Shown: positions 32,981-42,374 of the stretch, in pieces
Numbering within the stretch: position 1 is the stretch's first letter
How the letters are laid out: every line of letters begins with the position of its first letter
Source of the DNA: Thermoplasmata archaeon
GTDB taxonomy: Archaea; Thermoplasmatota; Thermoplasmata; Thermoplasmatales; Thermoplasmataceae
Direction of reading: 5' to 3'
DNA length: 64,000 bases
NCBI GenBank assembly: GCA_021797355.1
Contig: JAJZZX010000007.1
Coordinates: forward strand, 1-64,000
Position numbers and translations under genes: made by a program
The notes under the pieces: generated by a model
The model's database searches: none
What the model saw: the letters and a program-made list of their open reading frames with translations, nothing else
Told to the model about the DNA's origin: nothing

Positions 32981-34594
32981 TCAGGGTATTATGAATTCCG
33001 GGCCACCCATTGTTCCAGTGCCTGTGGATTCAACCGCCATCCGGACAGCCTCGAGACTCCTCAGTTTCTTCCTGATAATCTTTCCGCTTATGGTCTTTGG
33101 AAGTTCCGGAACAAATTCTAGGACCTTTGGGCGCATATATGGAGCTGCAACTGCCTTGACATGGAAACTGAGCTCCCTGGCAAGGTTCTCGCTAGGCTCA
33201 AAACCTGGCTTCAGCACAACAAAGGCCTTTACCACGTTGCCCCTGATACTGTCTGGTTTTCCCACAACGGCAGATTCAGCAACGGCAGGATGCTTGATCA
33301 GGGCAGATTCCACCTCAAATGGTCCGATTCTGTAGTCAGAGGCCTTTATGACATCATCCGCTCGTGACACGAACCATATGTACCCATCCCCATCCTTCCT
33401 TCCAAGATCACCAGTTAGGTAGAATCCATTCCTGAACCTTTCCCGGTTAAGTGCAGGATCATTGCCGTATCCGCCGAATAAGCCAGGCACTGTCCCCTCA
33501 ATTTTAACAGCAATGTTTCCTTCCGTATTGTCAGGAAGCTCAATACCATCATCGTCAACAATCCTTATGTCATACTGAAGAAGCGGCTTTCCGGCTGATC
33601 CAGGTTTGATCATGCTGGCCTTGGTGTTGCCCACCATTGCAGTGGTCTCAGACTGCCCATAGCCGTCCTTTATTCTCAGGTGGGTCACGTTTTCCCATCT
33701 TGCAATAACCTCAGGATTCAGCGGCTCGCCAGCAGAAGAGCATTTTTTCAGGGACATTGGATGGAAATGCCTGAGGTCTTCCACCATGAACATGCGCCAA
33801 ACAGTTGGTGCTGTACAAAGGCTCGTTATGGGGTAGTTCTCCAGAACCCTAAGGGATCTTTCCGCACTGAATCTTCCCTGTTCAAATGCAAACGCAGTAG
33901 AACCAATGATGAGGGGCGCATAAAGATTCGACCAGGCCCACTTTGCCCATCCGGGACTGCTGATATTCCAGTGGATATCATTTTCATCCAGGCCGAGCCA
34001 CTGGGCCGTTGACATATGCCCCAACGGGTAGTAGCCGTTATGAATGATGGCCTTGGGCTTGCCTTCAGTCCCGGAAGTGAAGAATATTGCATGGGGTTTT
34101 TCCGGCTCCCTGAAATAGTCTTCATATTGGCTGGATTCGACCCTTATTCTGTTGGAAAAGTATTCCTCCGTCACGTCAAAGATCTTTATAAACTTCCCCC
34201 TTGCAGCTTCAAGAACAGTCCTCCTCGTGTCGGAATCAGTGAATATGGCTTTTGCCCCCGTCTGCTGGATCCTGTATTCAATGTCTGAGCTGTTGAGAAG
34301 GATAGGGGCAGGCGAATAGGTGACACCTGCAATGGCTGAGGCGATGGCAATGTACCATAGATCAGGAATCATCTTCATAATGACGAGGATGGCATCCCCA
34401 GCATGTATTCCTTCACTCCAGAAAAAGTTAGCATACTGATTTGAAAATTTCAGAAGGTCTGTATATGATATCTGCTCTATCTCCTCATCCTGGTTCATTA
34501 TCATTAGCGCGGTTTTTTCCCCGCGATGATAATTCAGGATATCGGCCACCCAGTTGAAATCCTTCTTAGAAGCCAGGTCTTTCATGGAAAGCAT
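32981..34594 (-). CDS. AMP-forming acyl-CoA synthetase (ACSM/acetyl-CoA synthetase-like)
   Basis: The 537-residue ANL-superfamily enzyme has the P-loop-like AIFFTSGTEGKPKAI, adenylate motif DGYGQSETTAMVGN, hinge YLTGDLGRKDGDGYIWFV and C-terminal lysine in LPKTISGKIIRKKL. It activates a carboxylic acid to the adenylate and then the CoA thioester. The DVLxYWxxSPGWAKWAW-like segment (HWNISSPGWAKWAWSN) is seen in medium-chain acyl-CoA synthetases, so a short or medium acid is likely. It converges with the oxidoreductase gene at 32954 and is divergent from pheA. Confidence 0.87.
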   Translation of the reverse strand: MLSMKDLASKKDFNWVADILNYHRGEKTALMIMNQDEEIEQISYTDLLKFSNQYANFFWSEGIHAGDAILVIMKMIPDLWYIAIASAIAGVTYSPAPILLNSSDIEYRIQQTGAKAIFTDSDTRRTVLEAARGKFIKIFDVTEEYFSNRIRVESSQYEDYFREPEKPHAIFFTSGTEGKPKAIIHNGYYPLGHMSTAQWLGLDENDIHWNISSPGWAKWAWSNLYAPLIIGSTAFAFEQGRFSAERSLRVLENYPITSLCTAPTVWRMFMVEDLRHFHPMSLKKCSSAGEPLNPEVIARWENVTHLRIKDGYGQSETTAMVGNTKASMIKPGSAGKPLLQYDIRIVDDDGIELPDNTEGNIAVKIEGTVPGLFGGYGNDPALNRERFRNGFYLTGDLGRKDGDGYIWFVSRADDVIKASDYRIGPFEVESALIKHPAVAESAVVGKPDSIRGNVVKAFVVLKPGFEPSENLARELSFHVKAVAAPYMRPKVLEFVPELPKTISGKIIRKKLRSLEAVRMAVESTGTGTMGGPEFIIP

Positions 34595-34711
34595 ACTTTA
34601 GAAAACGTCTAAACTGTACTTTAACATTTTCCGGATCATGAAAAATGCAACAGGCATCTCTGCAACAGAGGATGCAAATAACTAATACTGGATAGGTATG
34701 GGCATATCCAC

Positions 34712-35539
34712 ATGACCAAGATATCCTGCCTAGGGCCGCCGGGCACTTGGAGTGAAATAGCTGCAAGGTGCTATGATTCCCAGGCTGAACCAATTCTTGT
34801 GAAATCTTTCCGCGAAGCGGTATCTGCCTGTGAAGAGGACAGGGCAGACCTCTGTGTTATCCCTCTTGAAAATTCTGTCGAAGGGCCGGTCTCCTATGCG
34901 ATGGATCTGTTGCTGGATTCCAGCCTGCAGATAGTCGCCGAAAGAATTCTGCCCATAAGGCATGCATTACTTTCAGCTTCTAACTTGATCAGGAGGGTAT
35001 ATTCCCACCCCCAGGCCATCGCCCAGTGCAGGGGTACACTGATAAGATTATATCCGGATGCTGAAATTGTCGAGCTTAATTCAACATCTGAGGGTGCGAA
35101 GTTGGCCCTATCAGAACTTGGATCAGCGGTAATTGGTTCTCCATCAATGTCCCGCATTTACGGCCTGAGCATTGTAAGGGATAACGTGTGCGATTACGAA
35201 CAGAATCTTACGCGGTTTGTCGTTCTGGGAAAAGATTCCCATCTGAAGCTCGCCGCCAACAAGACAACCATTTCATTCCTGTTGAGGTCAGATGGTCCTG
35301 GAGCACTTGTTCAAGCGCTTTCCATATTTTCCCGCAAAGGGATCAACCTCAGCATGGTCTTCTCGCGGCCAGAGAAGAAGAATCCTGGGATTTACAGGTT
35401 CTTCATAGATGCCCAGAGGAGACTGGATGATCCAGATATGTCAGCCAGCATTCTGGAGTTGACAGCACTTTCGGCAGAGGTAACAGTAAAGGGAACATAT
35501 CCCGGATCGTCGTGGAAGAATCCAGATCTGTGCAAATAA
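34712..35539 (+). CDS. pheA: Prephenate dehydratase with ACT domain
   Basis: The N-terminal half has the PDT motifs LGPPGTWSEIAA, VIPLENSVEGPVSYAMD, SHPQAIAQC and the signature NLTRFVVLGKDS. The C-terminal part (about residues 185-255) is an ACT domain (TISFLLRSDGPGALVQAL, GINLSMVFSRP) that senses phenylalanine. It decarboxylates and dehydrates prephenate to phenylpyruvate. It is a stand-alone enzyme of normal length (275) without a chorismate mutase domain. Divergent from the acyl-CoA synthetase. It is followed by trmB on the same strand, with a separate promoter likely. Confidence 0.94.
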   Translation: MTKISCLGPPGTWSEIAARCYDSQAEPILVKSFREAVSACEEDRADLCVIPLENSVEGPVSYAMDLLLDSSLQIVAERILPIRHALLSASNLIRRVYSHPQAIAQCRGTLIRLYPDAEIVELNSTSEGAKLALSELGSAVIGSPSMSRIYGLSIVRDNVCDYEQNLTRFVVLGKDSHLKLAANKTTISFLLRSDGPGALVQALSIFSRKGINLSMVFSRPEKKNPGIYRFFIDAQRRLDDPDMSASILELTALSAEVTVKGTYPGSSWKNPDLCK

Positions 35540-35579
35540 GCAATCTAACCAAGCAGCCGGGTTGTGCCTTCGTTAAAAT

Positions 35580-35604
35580 CTGCACTATATTTTTCTATAT
35601 GCAG
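35580..35604. promoter_or_regulatory. Imperfect palindrome just upstream of trmB
   Basis: CTGCA (35580-35584) and TGCAG (35600-35604) bracket TATA-like halves around a T-rich centre, giving a 25-base imperfect palindrome that ends 11 bases before the ATG. It overlaps or replaces the TATA region and could be an autoregulatory site. Its sequence differs from the palindrome at 44653-44672. Confidence 0.4.
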
Positions 35605-35615
35605 TTCATCCAAGA

Positions 35616-36680
35616 ATGAAGATGGATTTTAAGGATGCATTGCCAGACAAGGGGTCGGAAAACACTGTGATAGTCGGCATACTGCAGGACATGGGGCTTA
35701 CCGAGAACGAGGCAAGAGTGTACATGCTTCTGCTTAGCAAGGGGGGCCTCACTGCACAGGATCTGCTCAGAAACCTTTCCCTCCGACAGCCTCAGCTTTA
35801 CGACATAACTTCATCGCTGGAGCGTAAAGGCTTCATAAACGTGATAGATGAAAGGCCCAAGAAGTTCGAACCGCTGATGCCGGAAGCAGTCATTGAATCC
35901 AGAGAGGTAACCCTCAGGAAAAATAGGGAGTTTTTCCTTAAATGGGCCAACAATGCCGTAAAATCAAGAAGGGAAAATGCTACACTGTCAAGTGCACGTA
36001 ACCTGAAGAGTGTGATAAACAACACGATCCAGATAATCAGCGAAGCCCAGGAGTTTCTGGAAATTGAAACTACCACGGAACTATTGGGCTACTTTTCAGA
36101 ATCATTGCTCAAGAAGGCAAGATCGGGGATCAGAATTCTTCTCCTACTGTTCGGCGCAAGAGGCGAGAAGATAGACGAGCACTACATCGACATGCTTGAC
36201 TTTCTGCAGGATGTGCGTTTCGTCAGCCCAGGGCAGTTTTTCACTGTCATAGCTGACGAATCATCATCAATCTTCATGCCGAGAAACGTTGCTCTTAGCA
36301 GTAATGGATTCAGGTATGGCTACGTAATCAGGGACCGGGACATGTCTTGGTTCATATCACATAATTTCTTTTCCGGATGGTACAAGGGAATGGAGATGAA
36401 GTCATCCCAAATGCGGCTACCAGCAACCTACAGATCACAGAGGATAGCTGTTGATGACATATCAAAACTTCTGAGTCAGGGAATCCAGTTGAATTGCCAT
36501 CTGGAAGGCATCCACATGAATTCCGGCAAGAAAATTGAGCTTCAGGGCAGAATAGTCAAGGCCAACATCGACAGTGAGATAATAAATTTCATAGTTGAAT
36601 CCGGAGGGCGAACCTACAGCGTTGGTGGTTATGACTCCCAGGTGGAGGATATCCAGATGCTGGAGTTGAGAATTTACTGA
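35616..36680 (+). CDS. trmB: TrmB-family sugar-responsive transcriptional regulator
   Basis: The 354-residue protein has an N-terminal TrmB winged helix (GLTENEARVYMLLLSKGGL ... RQPQLYDITSSLERKGFI), a central PLD-like dimer/effector region and a C-terminal domain (about residues 250-354), as in sugar-binding TrmB proteins. TrmB binds maltose, trehalose or glucose and represses or activates sugar transport genes. Here it is convergent, with a 7-base overlap, with a six-gene minus-strand cluster encoding a sugar ABC importer and glycosidases. Those are the likely targets; see the palindrome at 44653-44672. Confidence 0.9.
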   Translation: MKMDFKDALPDKGSENTVIVGILQDMGLTENEARVYMLLLSKGGLTAQDLLRNLSLRQPQLYDITSSLERKGFINVIDERPKKFEPLMPEAVIESREVTLRKNREFFLKWANNAVKSRRENATLSSARNLKSVINNTIQIISEAQEFLEIETTTELLGYFSESLLKKARSGIRILLLLFGARGEKIDEHYIDMLDFLQDVRFVSPGQFFTVIADESSSIFMPRNVALSSNGFRYGYVIRDRDMSWFISHNFFSGWYKGMEMKSSQMRLPATYRSQRIAVDDISKLLSQGIQLNCHLEGIHMNSGKKIELQGRIVKANIDSEIINFIVESGGRTYSVGGYDSQVEDIQMLELRIY

Positions 36681-38305
36681 TCAGGCTCAGGGAAATCCAG
36701 GGATGCAACTCCACCCCAGAACCTGAAGTTCAGGATTCTAACCCATTTCCCAAGGATTCCGCTCGACATTACAGGTTTCCATGCCAGCCTGCCATTTTTA
36801 ATTGAGGTGCCAAGCGCACCCATGGTCAGGCATTCTGCGTAAAATGCTGCAGACCAGGCCTGAAGGTAGCAACCCTCCGGGTTATTTACAATTTCAGGGA
36901 ATGATATGGGCGAGTGCGATCCAAGGCTCAGCTTCAGGATATCGAAGTATTTCCTGAAAGTCTCATGGTCTCCATAGAGCATTGCTCCCATGGCCATCAT
37001 GCCATTATTCATGGGCATTACGTTCCCTTCAGATCCTACCCTGATGCCGCTTCTCCCCGATATCCTCTCAAGGCCACCGCCTTCAGACATGAATTCTTTG
37101 TACTGTGATTCCGAAGCAACACCGGTGTAAAATGGCACAACTGAGGTCCAGAAGCCCCTATCCAAGGGAACACCATCAACAATGCGATTGGCAAACGTGC
37201 CTGCCTCGCCAATCCAGAAATCGTTCCTTATCCTTTTTACAACATCATTCCTGATGCTGCTCAGATCATCGAAATCAAGCCCCACATAGGAATCACCAAT
37301 CGCAGGCTGAAGCTCCAGCAGAGCTTCCAGGCTCCTGGCAAAAAATGACGCAGTATCTATGTCTATGCCGGTGCCAGCATCAATATCCTCCATAATGCCT
37401 CTTCCTGACAATCCCGAATTAAGGACATATCTTGCTGTCATGGAAATGCTTCTGGAATGCAGTTTCGCGAACTGCAAGTCGCCACTCCACTGTACATACT
37501 CATTTAACATCCAGGGAAAAATGGCGCTCTCTTCCAGGTCCCCGTAATTGTATACATAACCGTTTGTTACAACTTCATGAGGTATCCTTCCGTTTACGGA
37601 ATGGGAAATGAGATTGTTCAAGGAAGATCTTACCTCATAAAACATCCCTGACATCATCATTCCTCGAACAGAAAGCAGCGTATCTATTCCAAAAAACCAG
37701 GGAAAATCAGGGTGGCCTGCCGTAATTCCATATCCTGCCAATGGGGAGTATGACATCAGCTGTGTCATGTTTGCCTTTGCAACTTCGTATGCAGTGGATA
37801 TTTCATTTTTTTCACAGTAAATGTGATTATAATCACGATTTGTTGCATGCAAGCCCTTCAGATCATCCATAACTATGGGGTCTAACAATGTATCCGCAAG
37901 TATGGAGGCCGTGAAGCGCCCATTCACTGGGAACTGGATTATGTTCCCCTCCATGGTTTCAGGATCTCCCGGGAAGATGAGGCTCCCTTCCACGGCAATA
38001 CCATTGAACGATGCCTTTGTGCTGACCCTACGACCAGATATGGTGACAACAGGCACATTGTTGCTTAACCAGGCCGAGGCTGGTGAAATATCAAACTTGA
38101 TTTTAACTTCATCTGATACGCTGGCTTCAGCCGTGATCCGAAGCTCCTGCTGGGATCTGAAGCCAATGTCGCATTTAATGCTGCCAAAATCAGCTTCAAC
38201 CGAGAACGGAGTGATTTTGCACTGCAGTGGGGCAATTATATTGCCGGATGTTTCAAACCAGAGATTTTTCAGTATTCTTACTGGATGGTGCCAAACCCCT
38301 CCCAT
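36674..38305 (-). CDS. Six-hairpin glycosidase (amylo-alpha-1,6-glucosidase-like), short paralogue
   Basis: The 543-residue protein has an N-terminal beta-sandwich followed by an (alpha/alpha)6 barrel. The barrel contains HPDFPWFFGIDTLLSVRGMM, equivalent to the WYFGRDGLWMG motif of the neighbouring gene, and later NSRIPHEVVTNG-like and DAGTGIDIDTASFF elements. It resembles the GDE_C/GH15-like glycosidases that trim alpha-glucans. The key acid is probably the Asp in FGIDTL. Located at the end of the sugar operon, 127 bases after the larger paralogue; a TATA-like ACTATATAGG (about 38356-38365) might give it its own promoter. Confidence 0.75.
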   Translation of the reverse strand: MGGVWHHPVRILKNLWFETSGNIIAPLQCKITPFSVEADFGSIKCDIGFRSQQELRITAEASVSDEVKIKFDISPASAWLSNNVPVVTISGRRVSTKASFNGIAVEGSLIFPGDPETMEGNIIQFPVNGRFTASILADTLLDPIVMDDLKGLHATNRDYNHIYCEKNEISTAYEVAKANMTQLMSYSPLAGYGITAGHPDFPWFFGIDTLLSVRGMMMSGMFYEVRSSLNNLISHSVNGRIPHEVVTNGYVYNYGDLEESAIFPWMLNEYVQWSGDLQFAKLHSRSISMTARYVLNSGLSGRGIMEDIDAGTGIDIDTASFFARSLEALLELQPAIGDSYVGLDFDDLSSIRNDVVKRIRNDFWIGEAGTFANRIVDGVPLDRGFWTSVVPFYTGVASESQYKEFMSEGGGLERISGRSGIRVGSEGNVMPMNNGMMAMGAMLYGDHETFRKYFDILKLSLGSHSPISFPEIVNNPEGCYLQAWSAAFYAECLTMGALGTSIKNGRLAWKPVMSSGILGKWVRILNFRFWGGVASLDFPEPDQ

Positions 38306-38432
38306 TTCACCTCTTACATGATATCCTATTTCCCCAGGCGCAAAGTCGAGAAAACCTATATAGTACAGGAAAGGGGTGGAGATTGTGAATGGAATATGCC
38401 CAGGGGTGGATATTGATCTCTCAATGCCTTTG

Positions 38433-40391
38433 CTAGGGATTCAATTCACTCTCCATCATGCCATGCCTTTCCGATATTGTCACGGATATGCCACTGACAG
38501 ACACCGCAATATCATAATAATTTCCCCTCCAAGGGAGTCTTTTTATCGACAGAGAGTTCCATTTATCCGGAAGAGAGGGCCTTATCGCTTTTCCAAGGTC
38601 TTCGGTTTCCGGGTTCATTAGGCCAAGCATGCCGCCTAACACCGAAAGTATGTACATGGAAGATGACCATCCCTGGGCAAATTGGCCTGTCGGGCTGGGC
38701 TGGCAGGAATCGTAGGTTTCGTTAATCCTTCCCGGATCGGCAGAGTCGTATGCATTCGCCACAAATGTCTGAAGCATTCTGAAGGCATATTCATTGAGGC
38801 CGTTGTTATAGGCTGCCAGAACATACCATCCAGTCATCAGTGGCCAAACTGTTCCTGTGTGGTAGCCGCCATCAAATTTTGGATCGTCGCTGGAGACCGA
38901 TCTAACTCCCCAGTCAGTCAGTGTATTAAGATCGGACATTTCAACCAGTTTCTGCTCGACCTCTCCATCCCGCAGGAAGATGGGAGCAATAAGCTGCATG
39001 GCGCTTTTAATTATCCTGGTTTTCTGGCCTTCTATTGAATCGACGAACCCGTCGTCTCTAAAGAATGTCCGGAGGTATATCTCCTTCAGATGCTGGTATG
39101 AGACACCAGAAATGTCTTCTCCTACGAGTTTAACGACCTGAAGCCACAGTGCATTTATATCAACGCATTTCCCATCCCTGTCTGCCGCCCATGTCTCTGG
39201 CCATCCGATAAGACCCCTTTTGAAATTGTTCTCTAGGAGCAGGTCGCCATCGGCATCACAACTCCGTGAAAACCTGAAAACCGATTCTGTAACTTCACTG
39301 GGAAATGGGGTATAGCCCCACCATCGCAGGCTGGAGTTATCCATTATCCAGAGAAGGTTGCTGTCAATGGACATGAACCTGGTATCTAGATTGTGGTCTG
39401 ATATGACATAATCCTGATTTCCTGCCTGCGACAGCCCAATCTCGTGAGGTATCCTGCCATTCTCAGCGTACCTCAGTAGTGTTTCCATATGCTTCCTGGT
39501 AAGATTTCCAAGCCCGCACATATTGGCGGCAAGCCCCATCCATAGCCCATCCCGACCGAAATACCAGGAGAACACAGGAAATCCTGCAAACCAGCCTTCG
39601 CCTGTTGGAGAACTGTTGAAGAACTCCAGAAGATCGTGTTTCGCCCACAAGAAGAGCTTGTTAAATTTCCTGTCCGGCGTTGAGAGAACAGTATGGCCTA
39701 AAATGGATTTGTGGAAGCTGATTGTCTTTTCCAGATCTACGTCATGCTTCGGGAGCCTCCCGGATACAACGATATTGAAATAAGAGAATCTGTCAACGTA
39801 AATCGTCAGATTGCCGTTATTTAGTTCCTTTCTTACTTTGCCGTCAGAGGATACTGAGAAGAAAGTCTGGCCTCCTGTGCTGCTGACCCAAAAGCCGTTT
39901 CCCTCCTCCTTCAGGGCAAATTGTTTTCCTCTGGATTCGCCAGGCCAAGCCTCTGAATGAGCTATTTCCATGGATACGGCAGCACTGTGCCTGGAATTAG
40001 AAACGAACAGAATGTCAAGTGCATCCTCCTCATAACTGATATAATCCAGGCGCTCCACCTCGCCGTATCCCCGATATATGTAGCCAAGTCCCCTTACGTA
40101 CTTCCGGAATGTATCTGCTGCCCTGTGGCCGTCAATGGACACCTTCATTGATGATATATGCCCAACATTATCTATCCAGAATCCGGTACGGCTTCGCCTG
40201 AAATCAGAGGGAATCAGATCGCCGTTCTGGTAGCATATGAAATGGCTTGAACTTCCTTTGATGAGAGAGTAATGAAAACCGTCCAGCGGAGACGATGGGA
40301 TCTTTACCCAGTGTAACGGGTCAGACTCATTGCTGTCCTGATCAAAACCTTTGCACTGTATTATCAGGTCTCTCTGCAGATTCAATTTCAT
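38433..40391 (-). CDS. Glycogen-debranching-enzyme-like glycosidase
   Basis: The 652-residue protein has an N-terminal beta-rich domain (GDE_N_bis-like: VERLDYISYEEDALDILFVS) and a C-terminal (alpha/alpha)6 barrel with the active-site block FPVFSWYFGRDGLWMGLAAN, GRIPHEI and later GGYHTGTVWPLMTGWYVLA. This is the layout of bacterial/archaeal amylo-alpha-1,6-glucosidase-like enzymes. There is no signal peptide, so it acts inside on imported oligosaccharides such as maltodextrin or trehalose-type sugars. Its start overlaps the ABC ATPase gene by 50 bases, showing operon coupling. It shares the WxFGxD motif with the next gene, so the two are paralogues. Confidence 0.8.
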   Translation of the reverse strand: MKLNLQRDLIIQCKGFDQDSNESDPLHWVKIPSSPLDGFHYSLIKGSSSHFICYQNGDLIPSDFRRSRTGFWIDNVGHISSMKVSIDGHRAADTFRKYVRGLGYIYRGYGEVERLDYISYEEDALDILFVSNSRHSAAVSMEIAHSEAWPGESRGKQFALKEEGNGFWVSSTGGQTFFSVSSDGKVRKELNNGNLTIYVDRFSYFNIVVSGRLPKHDVDLEKTISFHKSILGHTVLSTPDRKFNKLFLWAKHDLLEFFNSSPTGEGWFAGFPVFSWYFGRDGLWMGLAANMCGLGNLTRKHMETLLRYAENGRIPHEIGLSQAGNQDYVISDHNLDTRFMSIDSNLLWIMDNSSLRWWGYTPFPSEVTESVFRFSRSCDADGDLLLENNFKRGLIGWPETWAADRDGKCVDINALWLQVVKLVGEDISGVSYQHLKEIYLRTFFRDDGFVDSIEGQKTRIIKSAMQLIAPIFLRDGEVEQKLVEMSDLNTLTDWGVRSVSSDDPKFDGGYHTGTVWPLMTGWYVLAAYNNGLNEYAFRMLQTFVANAYDSADPGRINETYDSCQPSPTGQFAQGWSSSMYILSVLGGMLGLMNPETEDLGKAIRPSLPDKWNSLSIKRLPWRGNYYDIAVSVSGISVTISERHGMMESELNP

Positions 40392-41484
40392 CCGTACTCA
40401 TCTCCTTAATGATCTTTCCCGTCTCGGCGTTAAAAATGTAAAGCATCCCCTTTCCTATGGAGAAATGCATGAGGTCTCCATGCTGGTACCTGTTAATTTC
40501 TGAGACATTGCTCATGCTCCTCCGGACAACAGCCTTCAAGGGTTTCCCCCCAGCCAGCGAGTTTATCTCGTTGTTGCTGCCGGAGAGGATTGTATAGTCA
40601 AATTCTGCCTCTATTGGCCCTTTTGCATCGGGGATAAGGCTCTCAGGCCGTATTCCCAGAGTCACCCTTTCAGTCTCCTCTGGCAGGTCTGGAACAGCGG
40701 TTATTTTCTTTCCCTGGAAATAGAGGCCAGTAACGCCTCTTTCTTTGCTGACAGTGCAGTCAAGAAGGTTCATGGGGGGATTTCCTATGAAAGATGCAAC
40801 AAAAGAGTCCCGTGGGTGATCGTAAAGCTCAGTTGGATCACCTACCTGCACAATCCTGCCTCCATTTATAATGACTATCCTGTCGGCCAGTGCCATTGCC
40901 TCGTCCTGATCATGGCATACGTAAATCGTCGTCTTTCCTACTCGGTCATGGAAGTTCCTCAGCTCCCCAAGCATCTCATGCCTGAGCTTGGCATCCAGGT
41001 TGCTTAGGGGCTCATCCATAAGGTAAACCGACGGATCCCTTACCATTGCCCTAGCCAGCCCAACCCTCTGCTGTTCTCCTCCAGAGAGCTGCTTCGGATA
41101 TTTCTTGAGGTAACCGTCAATGTGAAGCGTCCTGGCCACCTCCTCGACACGCTTCTGTATCTCATTGCGTGGGAGCTTCTTCAGCTTGAGGTTCAGGGAG
41201 ATGTTGTCGTATACCGTCATATGCGGGTAGAGTGCAAAATTCTGGAACACCATGGCAACATTTCTGTCAGATGGGTAATAACCTGTTACATCCACATCAT
41301 CTATGTATACAGACCCTTCAGTGGGTTCAATAAGTCCAGATACGCATCGAAGTAGTGTGGTCTTTCCGCTTCCGGATGACCCGAGTATGACGAGGAACTC
41401 CCCGTCATTTACCTCGAGGTTTATATCGTCAAGCGCCAGTTTATCGCCATATTTAAGTCTGAGATTTTCTATTCTTACACCCAA
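40342..41484 (-). CDS. Sugar ABC transporter ATPase (MalK/UgpC type)
   Basis: The 380-residue ATPase has Walker A GSSGSGKTTLLR, Q-loop VFQNFALYPHMTV, signature LSGGEQQRVGLARAM, Walker B YLMDEPLSNLDA and the switch His in YVCHDQDEAMALADR. A C-terminal TOBE/OB regulatory part (about residues 245-360: LGIRPESLIPDA) marks the MalK/UgpC carbohydrate-importer class. It powers the permeases encoded just upstream (41489 and 42375). It is likely shared only within this operon. Confidence 0.95.
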   Translation of the reverse strand: MGVRIENLRLKYGDKLALDDINLEVNDGEFLVILGSSGSGKTTLLRCVSGLIEPTEGSVYIDDVDVTGYYPSDRNVAMVFQNFALYPHMTVYDNISLNLKLKKLPRNEIQKRVEEVARTLHIDGYLKKYPKQLSGGEQQRVGLARAMVRDPSVYLMDEPLSNLDAKLRHEMLGELRNFHDRVGKTTIYVCHDQDEAMALADRIVIINGGRIVQVGDPTELYDHPRDSFVASFIGNPPMNLLDCTVSKERGVTGLYFQGKKITAVPDLPEETERVTLGIRPESLIPDAKGPIEAEFDYTILSGSNNEINSLAGGKPLKAVVRRSMSNVSEINRYQHGDLMHFSIGKGMLYIFNAETGKIIKEMSTDEIESAERPDNTVQRF

Positions 41485-41488
41485 TTAA

Positions 41489-42373
41489 TCACCTTGCTGA
41501 AACATCAATGGAAATACCTCTGATGAAGTATTTTTCAAACAGAGCAAAAATAACGACTGTCGGTATTATGGTCAGGATATTTACGGTCATCATCTGATTC
41601 CAGTATATCTGAGTCCCGTTGGCGCCCTTGAAGAAGTTCAGCACAAGAGGAAGAGTAAACAGATTCAGGCTGTGAACTTCCATCAGCGGCCAAAGGAAAT
41701 TGTTCCACGACGATATGAAAGAGAAGATTGTTGCAGCAGCTATAGCAGGGGCTGCCATTGGGGCTGAAACCTTAAAGAATATCTGCCAAGGCTTGAGGCC
41801 GTCTATCTTTGCAGCAAACTCAACCTCCTCTGGTATTGTCATGAAATACTGCCTCATGATGAAGACGTCAAGAGCTGAGGCAATCTGGGGGAATATGAGG
41901 CCCTGATAGGTGCTGAGCCAGTGAATATCCAGCATGAATACGTAAGATGCAATCGATATGACCGGAAACGGAATCATAAGTGTAGCAAGTACTGCATAGA
42001 ACAGCAGATCCCTTCCAGGAAACTTGAGTCTGGCAAAGGCATACCCGGCAAGGCTTCCGACAAAAACGCTGCCAGCCACTACAGCAACAGATACCACAAC
42101 GCTGTTCAGGTACCAGAGGGGGAAGTCTCCGAATCCCCAAACAGTCTTTAAGTTTGTTAAGAAATATGCAAGGCTGGTCTTGCTCAGTGGATTCATGTCT
42201 GGGGGAAAATTGGCAAAGATGCTGTTCCTGAAGGCCTTTAATACAGTCCAGTAAAACGGTACAAGATAAATAATGGCCAGTATGATTGATACACCATAGA
42301 TCAGGATATCCCTGGCCTGCTTATGCACTCGCTTTACTGGTTTTCGCGTAACTCTCTGTTCACCGTTGAACAT
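41489..42373 (-). CDS. Sugar ABC transporter permease (MalG type)
   Basis: The 294-residue protein has six membrane helices and the cytoplasmic EAA loop EEVEFAAKIDGLKPWQIFFK, the coupling helix that docks on the ATPase. Order and size match MalG-type permeases. It is 2 bases after the MalF-type gene and 4 bases before the ATPase gene. Confidence 0.93.
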   Translation of the reverse strand: MFNGEQRVTRKPVKRVHKQARDILIYGVSIILAIIYLVPFYWTVLKAFRNSIFANFPPDMNPLSKTSLAYFLTNLKTVWGFGDFPLWYLNSVVVSVAVVAGSVFVGSLAGYAFARLKFPGRDLLFYAVLATLMIPFPVISIASYVFMLDIHWLSTYQGLIFPQIASALDVFIMRQYFMTIPEEVEFAAKIDGLKPWQIFFKVSAPMAAPAIAAATIFSFISSWNNFLWPLMEVHSLNLFTLPLVLNFFKGANGTQIYWNQMMTVNILTIIPTVVIFALFEKYFIRGISIDVSAR

Positions 42374-42374
42374 G

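Noticed and set aside
38433-38620. Plus-strand frames inside the glycosidase genes
   Set aside because: They are antisense shadows of strongly supported minus-strand genes with clear motifs.
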